In this document: positions 1 through 7,400 of the stretch, piece by piece
How positions within the stretch are numbered: the stretch's first letter is position 1
How the letters are laid out: every line of letters begins with the position of its first letter
Source of the DNA: Bacteroidales bacterium
GTDB taxonomy: Bacteria; Bacteroidota; Bacteroidia; Bacteroidales; UBA7960
Direction: 5' to 3'
DNA: 12,069 bases
Assembly: GCA_003557765.1 (NCBI GenBank)
Contig: PWNO01000111.1
Location: 1-12,069, forward strand
The notes under the pieces: generated by a model
The model's database searches: none
The model's input: only the letters and a program-made list of their open reading frames with translations
What the model was told of the DNA's origin: nothing
Position numbers and translations under genes: made by a program

Positions 1-15
1 CCATATGATCAAATA

Positions 16-117
16 GAACGCAGATGAAACGGATGCAACAGGTTAACACGGATAAATAACAATAATGAAATATAATTTGTGAAAATTTGACAAATAATTT
101 GTGTGAATTTGTGGACA
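16..117. repeat. Degenerate array of ~10-base units in inverted arrangement
   Basis: This gene-free stretch lies downstream of the apgM-like gene. The left half (19-55) carries four related units, with GAT/GTT cores at 23, 32, 42 and 51. The right half carries AATTTGTG at 74-81, 96-103 and 106-113 and AATTTGAC at 84-91. The reverse complement of the left half (ATCCGTG-, ACCTGTT-, ATCCGTT- and ATCTGCG-type units) lines up unit by unit with the right half (ATTTGTG-type units), mostly with C-to-T differences. The element is therefore a long imperfect palindrome with units about one helical turn apart. It resembles dispersed intergenic repeats that I recall from Bacteroidota genomes, but that is memory, not a search. 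Function is unknown. No protein is supported here. Confidence 0.55.
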
Positions 118-178
118 AAAAACAACAAACAACAAACTCTGCGGGCAAAAGCTTTTTCGCACCTGCCAATCATCCCAA

Positions 179-1387
179 TCACCCTTCAAGCAACGCCCTG
201 ATGAAGTTATTCCCCTCCAGCAATCCATAATGACCCTGCTTTACACTCTCTTCATCATATGTCAGAACAGGGTCGGGGTTAGTCCCGGGGTGATAGATCA
301 TGAAGGGAACCGGATCGTGCACGTGAGTACGCAGGTCACAAGGCGTCGGATGATCAGGTAGAATGGCTATCGCTACCGGCTCATCCATCTTCTTTGTTTC
401 TTCCACGATGTATTTCACAACGCGTTGGTCGAGATATTCCAGGGTCTTGACCTTAAGGTCCACATCCCCTTCATGACCTGCTTCATCGCTGGCTTCAATG
501 TGTAGGTAAACCAGGTCAACACGCTTGAGGGCTTCCACAGCCGCAGCAGCTTTCCCCTCATAATTGGTGTCATAAAGGCCGGTGGAACCAGGCACCTTCA
601 CCGCTTCAAACCCGGCATAGGCACCAATTCCATAGATCAGGTCTACGGCAGAAATAACAGCACCCGTTTTGCCGTAAAGCTCCTTGAAAGTCTTCATTTT
701 AGGTCTGTAGCCGGGCGACCAGAACCATACCGAATTGGCAGGATCCTTGCCGGCAGCAACCCGGGTAAGATTCACCGGATGATCGGCAAGCAACTGCTGC
801 GACTTCAGGATTAAGTCGTTTAACAATGCAGCCGTTTCGGCACCCTCAGCACCATAAGCCTTTACCATCACGTCACGGAAAGGAGTTCCGGGTACGTCGT
901 GGGGAGGTGTGCATTGAATGGCAGCAGAACCCCGATTCACGACAAGAAGGTGTCGGTAGCTTACCCCGGGATGAAACCGGAAAGCATCGCTGCTCAGCTC
1001 CTTGTTCAGATCTTCCATCAGCGGATGCGACTCTTCGGTGGAGATGTGTCCGGCGCTATGGTTTTTAATTTTTCCATCACCATCAATGCAGATCAGGTTG
1101 CAGCGCATGGCCATGTCATCTTCCTTCAAATCCACTCCCATGCTGGCAGCTTCCAGCACACCACGACCCTGGTAAACTTCGTGTACATTATAACCCAATA
1201 CCGCCATGTTGGCAATTTCACTTCCGGGGGGCATATCGTCAGGTACGGTGGTAAGTAGTCCACACCGGCTTTTTGCACACAAAGCATCAATATGAGGTTT
1301 CCTTGCAACCATCAAAGGTGTTTTTCCTCCCAGTTTCTCTATCGGATAATCTGAGCAACCGTCTGCAAGAATGATTATGTATTTCAT
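179..1387 (-). CDS. apgM: ApgM-family (archaeal-type) cofactor-independent phosphoglycerate mutase homologue; candidate alternative homoserine kinase
   Basis: A 402-residue cytoplasmic protein of the alkaline-phosphatase superfamily, close to the usual length of archaeal-type iPGM. The start MKYIIILADG puts the first metal-ligand motif (ADGCSDYP, Asp9) at the expected N-terminal place. Other family signatures are PPGSEIANMAVLGYN around the presumed catalytic Ser56, HIEASDEAGHEGD at 296-308 (His296, Asp301, His305), and LPDHPTPCDLRTHVHDP near 343-359 (Asp345, His346, His355, His357). The family is known for interconverting 2- and 3-phosphoglycerate. In several bacteria, members next to thr genes have been predicted to replace homoserine kinase (ThrB). 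Here it is the last gene of a run with threonine synthase and a Cys/Met PLP enzyme, and no GHMP-type thrB is visible, so a role in making O-phosphohomoserine is plausible. Glycolytic mutase activity cannot be excluded. Family assignment is firm; the substrate is inferred from context. Confidence 0.9.
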   Translation of the reverse strand: MKYIIILADGCSDYPIEKLGGKTPLMVARKPHIDALCAKSRCGLLTTVPDDMPPGSEIANMAVLGYNVHEVYQGRGVLEAASMGVDLKEDDMAMRCNLICIDGDGKIKNHSAGHISTEESHPLMEDLNKELSSDAFRFHPGVSYRHLLVVNRGSAAIQCTPPHDVPGTPFRDVMVKAYGAEGAETAALLNDLILKSQQLLADHPVNLTRVAAGKDPANSVWFWSPGYRPKMKTFKELYGKTGAVISAVDLIYGIGAYAGFEAVKVPGSTGLYDTNYEGKAAAAVEALKRVDLVYLHIEASDEAGHEGDVDLKVKTLEYLDQRVVKYIVEETKKMDEPVAIAILPDHPTPCDLRTHVHDPVPFMIYHPGTNPDPVLTYDEESVKQGHYGLLEGNNFIRALLEG

Positions 1388-1390
1388 AAA

Positions 1391-1463
1391 ATAATTATTA
1401 ATGATTAATTATTAATGGTTAATTGATAATAATTTATAATTAACAATTTATAATTAATAATTA
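1391..1463. repeat. A/T-rich linker of 14-base-period repeats forming an inverted repeat
   Basis: The spacer between thrC and the apgM-like gene consists almost only of A and T. TAATTATTAATG occurs at 1392-1403 and again at 1406-1417 (offset 14). AATTTATAATTAA occurs at 1431-1443 and 1445-1457 (offset 14 again). The ends are inverted: TAATTATTAAT at 1392-1402 is the reverse complement of ATTAATAATTA at 1453-1463. GTTAATT at 1418-1424 faces AATTAAC at 1438-1444. The right end runs into the thrC stop and its last codons (…ANY). It could fold as a weak A/U hairpin in the operon mRNA and act as a processing or polarity element, or be a dispersed repeat insertion. Confidence 0.6.
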
Positions 1464-2812
1464 GCTAAGAGGTATTGCTTAAAGGCTTCATAGTTGTTGC
1501 TGACAAAGTCATAGTTCTCCTCTTTCTCTTCCAGGCCTTCCAAACTCGGAGGTAAATCAGGGTCAAAGCCAAGAATTTCACGGATCTGCTCTGGAAACTT
1601 TGCCGGATGGGCGGTTTCAAGCACCACAAACAATCGGTCAGCCATAGAAGGATGACCTTCCAGGTAATGCTGTAAGGCAGCCCATCCTACGGCTCCGTGC
1701 GGCTCAAGCAATAACTCGTGCTTTGTCCAGGCATCGGCAATGAACTTTTTGGTTTCCTCATCAGTTACAGAACGGGTTGCCATATTACTGCGCATCCTGG
1801 CCATATCTGGCATCCTGTGAATGATACCCTTTTCATCCATCACACCATCATAGAGCGATACCAAACGTGCCAGATTGCTGGGATGCCCCACGTTCATGGC
1901 GCTGGAGATGCAGTTTCTCGAGGGTTCAATCTTTTTGTACTTCCCCGTTTGCAGGAACACCGGAAACTCATCATTCTCATTCACGGCCACGACCATCTTT
2001 TCGAAAGGCAACCCCATACGCCAGGCAATCATCCCTCCCATCATGTCTCCGAAATTGCCCGATGGAACAACAAACACCGGCTTGTCGGTGATATGTTGTC
2101 TAAGCTGCGACCAGGCGTAAAAATAATAGACCGATTGGGGCAAAAGCCTTCCGATGTTGATCGAATTTGCCGAAGAGAGCTGTAGTTCTGTCAGTTCAGG
2201 ATCGGAAAAAGCCTGCTTTACCAATGCCTGGCAGTCATCGAACTTGCTGTCGAGGGCGATCACACGCACGTTCTTACCGAGGGTGGTCATTTGCTTTCGC
2301 TGACGATTGGTCACCTCCTTTTCAGGAAACAGGATCAGCACCTTGATATTATCCAGTCCGTAAAAAGCATTGGCGATGGCGCTGCCGGTATCTCCGGATG
2401 TTGCGGTAAGGATCAGCAGTTCCCTGTTGGTTTTCTCCAGGAAGAAGTTCATCAGCCGTCCCATCATTCGGGCGGCAAAATCCTTGAAAGAGGCCGTAGG
2501 CCCCTGGTCCAGCCGCATTACATACTGTTCGGCCGTCACGTGTTCGAGCGGCACATCGTAATCATAGGCATCATTGACAAGGGCACGCAGCGTATCAACG
2601 GGTACTTCATCCGCCAGAAAGGCGTGCAGCACCTCCAGGGCGATTTGTGGATAGCTCAGTTCTGCAAAGGCATCCAGTCTTTCTTGAGAAAGCACAGGAA
2701 TGCGGTCAGGCATGTACAACCCGCGATCAGGAGCCTGTCCCTGCAAGAGTGCTTCACCAAAGGTGACTGCTGGTGATTTTAGGTTTGTTGAATAATATCG
2801 TATGGGTTTCAT
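1454..2812 (-). CDS. thrC: Threonine synthase
   Basis: A 452-residue PLP enzyme that converts O-phospho-L-homoserine to L-threonine and phosphate in the cytoplasm. The N-terminus (MKPIRYYSTN…SPAVTFGEALLQG…DRGLYMP) is the typical ThrC N-terminal domain. GPTASFKDFAARMM contains the PLP-binding Lys110. TATSGDTGSA at 136-145 and PSGNFGD at 250-256 are the conserved phosphate- and PLP-binding loops. The length matches the long bacterial/fungal-type ThrC. I chose the ATG at 2810-2812, not an in-frame ATG 14 codons upstream, because ThrC proteins begin with M-x-Y-xSTN-type sequence and the longer version would overlap the upstream gene. The upstream PLP-enzyme gene ends 16 bases before this start, so co-transcription is likely. 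The downstream apgM-like gene would supply the substrate if it acts as homoserine kinase. Confidence 0.95.
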   Translation of the reverse strand: MKPIRYYSTNLKSPAVTFGEALLQGQAPDRGLYMPDRIPVLSQERLDAFAELSYPQIALEVLHAFLADEVPVDTLRALVNDAYDYDVPLEHVTAEQYVMRLDQGPTASFKDFAARMMGRLMNFFLEKTNRELLILTATSGDTGSAIANAFYGLDNIKVLILFPEKEVTNRQRKQMTTLGKNVRVIALDSKFDDCQALVKQAFSDPELTELQLSSANSINIGRLLPQSVYYFYAWSQLRQHITDKPVFVVPSGNFGDMMGGMIAWRMGLPFEKMVVAVNENDEFPVFLQTGKYKKIEPSRNCISSAMNVGHPSNLARLVSLYDGVMDEKGIIHRMPDMARMRSNMATRSVTDEETKKFIADAWTKHELLLEPHGAVGWAALQHYLEGHPSMADRLFVVLETAHPAKFPEQIREILGFDPDLPPSLEGLEEKEENYDFVSNNYEAFKQYLLANY

Positions 2813-2828
2813 AATGAAAACAAAATTA

Positions 2829-4292
2829 TTAACCGATACGCGGCGATGATGCACCGGCAGCCGAGTATTCGGGGAATGTCATCGTCACTTTTTTGCCATC
2901 CAGGGTTGATAATGACTGATCGATATCGGCAATGATATCATCAGGATGTTCTAGTCCAACACATAGGCGAACAAGGTTTGGTGGGATCTGGGCCAGTTTG
3001 CGTCCCTCTTCCCCTTGCTGTGCGTGTGTGGAAATGGTCGGGATGGTGGCAACTGATTTGATCCTTCCAAGATCGGTGGCGCGCCAGATGCGTTGGAAGG
3101 CATCAAACACCTTTCTGGTTTTCTCTGCACCCCCCTTGACCCTGAACGACATCAGGTGTCCGTAACGGTTTTGCGGACTGCCATACTGTGCATCGTGTTC
3201 TGCGTCCACCAGGAACATATAATCCTTGGCAAGTTTATGGAGGGGATGTTCTTCCAGTCCCAGGTAGTCAACCCCTTCAATGTGCTTGTGATCCTTCAGG
3301 AATTTGGCAATGGTCATGGTGCTGCGGCTGGCAATGTCCATCCGGTGGCGGATGGTTCGCACGTCGTTCAGGGCCATGATGGCATTCATCGGAGATATGT
3401 TTGGACCATTATCTCTGTTAGGCAGTTGCTTCAGATAGGCGCAAAAATCGGCCTTCATTTCCGGGTTGTCGATGTTCGTGGTGATGTTTTTTCTTGCAAT
3501 TACTGCTCCGGCAATACCAAAACCACTGGTAAACAACGACTTTGTAACAGACTGCACCACAATGTCGGCACCATACTCCAGTGGACGCAGCAAGGCGGGT
3601 GTTGCAACAGTAGAGTCAAAAATGGCTGGAATGCCATACTTATGGGCCAGATCAACGATCTTTTTCACGTCAAAAAACGCCTGTGCAGGGTTGCTGGGCA
3701 TTTCACCGTATAGGAACCGGGTATTTTCATCGATTTTGGATTCCCACTCGTTCATGTCGACGCTGTTGACCACCTTGCGCCATTCGATGTTCCGCTCCTG
3801 CTCTTTACGAATTGCAAACTGCTGGAAAGTACCACCATAAACCTGGGTGGTTGCCACAAAGTTCATCGGACTGTTGGGGCGTTTGGGATCTTCGATCAGA
3901 AACTGATCCACGGCACTTTGAATGGCTGCCATTCCCGATGCCGTTGCAATACAGGATGCGTCCACGCCGGCGCCATAGGATTCGATGAGCGCCAGTGCCC
4001 CTTCGAGGTAATACATACTCGGGTTGCCAATCCGGGAGTAACACCAGGTTGGGATCTGATAGCTCAGGGCTGCCTCCATCTCATCTGAGTCGCGGTAAGC
4101 CTGCGAGGTGGACATATAGATCGGTTCAATGATCGATCCCTGGTTGAAGTCGAGTGCTTCCTGCATCGAGTAGATCCCGTGTACGGCAATGGTATCAAAG
4201 CGGCACTGCTTCATTTTTTTGATGTGTTCAGCATGCCACTGCATGGCACGCTGTCCGGCTTGCTTGTAGTATTCCAGTCCTTTGGTTTCCAT
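2829..4292 (-). CDS. Cys/Met-metabolism PLP-dependent enzyme (trans-sulfuration family), atypical
   Basis: A 487-residue cytoplasmic enzyme of the fold-type I Cys/Met metabolism family (cystathionine gamma-synthase, O-acetylhomoserine sulfhydrylase, methionine gamma-lyase). Seen motifs are YSRIGNPS (Tyr85, Arg87), ASGMAAI at 118-124, VYGGTF at 151-156, GEMPSNP at 196-202, IFDST with Asp226, SVTKS with the PLP Lys251, a STHA segment near 421-424 and RLCVGLEHPDD at 442-452. Odd points are an N-terminal extension of roughly 30 residues before the usual beginning of the fold, and a lysine loop reading TKSLFTSGFGIAGA where most relatives have TKY-x-x-GHSD-x-x-GG. It is the first gene of the run leading to thrC, which points to a homoserine-ester or cystathionine reaction in methionine synthesis. 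A lyase role is an alternative. The 131 bases upstream (4293-4423) show no gene and no riboswitch that I recognise. The HTCS gene before it reads in the same direction. Confidence 0.88.
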   Translation of the reverse strand: METKGLEYYKQAGQRAMQWHAEHIKKMKQCRFDTIAVHGIYSMQEALDFNQGSIIEPIYMSTSQAYRDSDEMEAALSYQIPTWCYSRIGNPSMYYLEGALALIESYGAGVDASCIATASGMAAIQSAVDQFLIEDPKRPNSPMNFVATTQVYGGTFQQFAIRKEQERNIEWRKVVNSVDMNEWESKIDENTRFLYGEMPSNPAQAFFDVKKIVDLAHKYGIPAIFDSTVATPALLRPLEYGADIVVQSVTKSLFTSGFGIAGAVIARKNITTNIDNPEMKADFCAYLKQLPNRDNGPNISPMNAIMALNDVRTIRHRMDIASRSTMTIAKFLKDHKHIEGVDYLGLEEHPLHKLAKDYMFLVDAEHDAQYGSPQNRYGHLMSFRVKGGAEKTRKVFDAFQRIWRATDLGRIKSVATIPTISTHAQQGEEGRKLAQIPPNLVRLCVGLEHPDDIIADIDQSLSTLDGKKVTMTFPEYSAAGASSPRIG

Positions 4293-4423
4293 AAGTAAAT
4301 ATCTTATAAATGATGAGTAATGGTTATGAATTGTATGTTTTTCTCCCGGGTTTTGTGCACGAAAGATAATTATTAATGGGCTAAAATAATAAAATCTTCA
4401 TCGTTTGAGAAAAACATTGTGAA

Positions 4424-7400
4424 TTATTGCTTTTGCAATACGCCGGGTGTTTCGCCAAAGGCCTCTTTATAAGACCGGTAAAAGTAGGTTCTGTTATTAA
4501 AGCCGGTCATGTAAATAATATCTGTGATGGCATATTGACCTTCTGCAATCATCTGTCGGGCCTTTTTCAGCCTAAAGTTTTTGATCATACCGTGGGGTGT
4601 AAGACCTGTAAGTGCTTTGATCTTCCTGTATAGCTGTGGTTTGCTAAACGCAAGATGTTCAGCAATTTTTTCTGCATCCAGGTTTTCGTTGGAGCAATTG
4701 GCTTCAATATAGCTGACACATTTGTCAAGAAGATCCTTGTCGCGGGGGGTATAATCCTGTCTCACTTTAAAGGCAGGTGTCCCAAAGCTTGCCTTGAAAG
4801 ATTCAGTTAATTGTTCCCGCATTTTTAAAAGCCTTTCTATCCTTACAAACAGATGTTTGGGATGAAATGGCTTTGGTATGTATGAATCTGCTCCCATCTC
4901 CAATCCTTCAATCCGGTTCTCCACTTCCGCTTTTGCGGTGAGAAGGATAACAGGAATATGACTGGTGACTGGATCTGAACGGATTGTTCGGCAAAGATTC
5001 AAGCCATCCATTTCAGGCATTACAATATCGCTTACAACAAGGTCGATCCTTTTGTTGCCAATCACTTCGAGTGCCTGTTTTCCGTTGTGCACAACAGAAA
5101 CATCATATTGTTCCGACAAAAGCTTCAAAAGTAAGCCCGACAACTCTGGATCATCTTCGGCCACCAGTATCTTATATTTTTTTGGAGTAGTCCAAAGTGC
5201 CGGTTTTACATTGGCTTTTCCGGCATTCGCCAGTTTGTTTTCTTCAAATTCGTCAGCGAGATTTTTCATCAATGTGGTTCCGGAAAGTACGTCTCCGGTG
5301 GGTTGCTCTCCTGGTTTCGGTTCAACCTTATTTAATGGCAGGTTAACACGGAAGGTACTGCCCCGGTCCGATTCACTTTCAACAGTTATTTGGCCATTAA
5401 GCAATTCAACAAGGCTTTTGGTATATGCCAGACCTATTCCAATACCCTGAAAATGGCCTGTGTTTTTTTGGGTTTTCGGCGCTCTCTGGTAATAACTGTC
5501 AAACACATAAGGCAAAACGTCCATGGGGATGCCCGTTCCGGTGTCAGAGACCTCAATAGTAACAAGACCTTCCGAGGTTTTCAACACAACTTTGATTATG
5601 CCTCCTGAGGGGGTAAACTTGATGGCATTGCTTAAAAGATTCAGCATGATCTTCTCGATTTTTCCACTGTCGAGCAGTAACCAGACCTCCTCTTCATCAG
5701 GTTCAAAAATGATCTCAAGTTCATTCTCCTGTGCAAAGTGGGAAAACACCTGAACAATATTATTGAGTGAATGAACGAGTTCAATCTTACGCGGCTTAAC
5801 CGTTTCGCGACCGGTATCAATCTTTCGGAACTCCAGCAGCTCCTGTATCAGTTTTTGCATCCGTTTGGAGTTCTTATAGATTGTTTTGATCAGACTTTTT
5901 GATTCCTCGGGATTTTGGACAGGATTCAGCAGGCTGCCCGCTGAGGCAAAAATCAAAGTGAGCGGGGTTCCAAACTCGTGAGCAAGATTGGTAAAAAACT
6001 GAAGTTTATACTGATTCAACTCCTTTTCTTTCTGCTGTTGCATCTTTTCGATGGCTCGTTCCTGCTTCCTTCTGATCCTGTTTGTTTGATAAATATATAT
6101 AATGTACGAAATCAGGCCCAGCATAAATGAATAAATCAAAAAAGCTGGCCAGGTTTTCCAGAATGGTGGTTTTATAATGATGCTTATTGCACGTATTTCA
6201 TCAGACCAAATTCCATCTTCATTTGTTGCACGCACAAGCAAACGGTACTTTCCATCAGGCACATTGGTAAAGTTTGCCTCTCGTTGGTTTCCGGCAAACA
6301 CCCAGTCTGTGTTAAAGTTCTCAAGCTTGTATTTAAATTCGCTTTTATCGGGATTTATGAAATTGAGTGTAGTAAATTCAACGGTAAAAAAGTTTTGGTG
6401 ATGCCTGAGCCTGATTTCATTCAACTCATTGATGTTTTTAGTTAAGACCTGCGTTGTGTCGCCCGGAAGCACCAGGTGGTTATAGAGCCTGAATCCGGTA
6501 AAAAGGAGCTTGGGTTGACGCTCCGATATTTTTATATCATCCGGGTAAAACCAATCCAAACCGTTGATGCCGCCAAAATAGAAGCGGCCGCTAAACCTTC
6601 CATAATCTGCCGCGCCATCAGTGTACTCATTCCCTTGTAACCCATCTTCGCTGTTAAAGTTGGTAAAACTGTTCTGTGTTCTGTCAAGTTTGCTCAAACC
6701 TTTATTTGTACTTGACCAGATATTTCTCTGATTGTCTTCCAAAATGGCATGAATGGTGTTGTTTGGCAAACCATCGCGCATGGTATAGTGGGTTATTTCA
6801 TAAGGGGTATAGTTTAGATTGATCTGGTTTAGGCCTCCACTGGTTCCAACCCAAAGGTATCCATCAGCGCCCATATGCAGACTAAGTACATCATTATCAA
6901 TGAGCCCCGGTTTTTCTCGGCTCTGCATGCCAAAGTTTTCAAGTGCACCTGTCAGGATGTTCATCCTATAAACACCGGCACCACGTGTTCCCAGCCAAAG
7001 AATGTTTGGCAGCTCTTCCACAATGGCATACACCACATTGCTGCCAAGGCCTTGACCGGGTCCCTTCGCGTGAATGTGGTCATAGGAATGCAGAACAAAA
7101 CGATCACCCTTTTTGTTGATATTCAGTCCAATAACACCATATCCGCTGGTGCCAAGCCAAACCTGGCCGAAGGCATCCACGCAAATATCGTAAACAGAAC
7201 CAAAATCAAGATGTTCTGCTCCTTCAAGATCATCCGGGAAATGAAAAAATGTACCGGTTTCAGGATCAAGGATATCAATCCCATTGCCATCATGACCAAT
7301 CCATAAATGGCCGTCATGATCCCTCTCAAGGGAAAGCACCGCATTGTTTGTTAATCCATTCGAGGTGTTAAAATAGACTGTGTTGCCTTCTCCGTATGGG

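Noticed and set aside
41..52. CAGGTTAACACGGA shared between the left-end repeat and a site in the HTCS gene near 5339-5352
   Set aside because: A 14-base match is not surprising by chance in a 12-kb window, and the second copy encodes ordinary kinase-domain residues.
141..160. Possible terminator around the AAAAGCTTTT palindrome after the apgM-like gene
   Set aside because: The palindrome leaves no loop when fully paired and the flanking GCG/CGC stem has mismatches on the minus strand. It is not a convincing intrinsic terminator.
826..1258. Plus-strand open frames opposite the apgM-like gene
   Set aside because: They lie wholly inside a well-supported minus-strand gene, have no recognisable domain and no start context of their own.
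2813..2854. Longer N-terminus for threonine synthase (14 more codons)
   Set aside because: It would overlap the end of the preceding gene and add residues (MHHRRVSVNN…) unlike any ThrC start. The start at 2812 matches the family.
4293..4423. SAM riboswitch or other leader element before the Cys/Met PLP enzyme gene
   Set aside because: I could not find conserved riboswitch core sequences or a convincing leader hairpin in these 131 bases.
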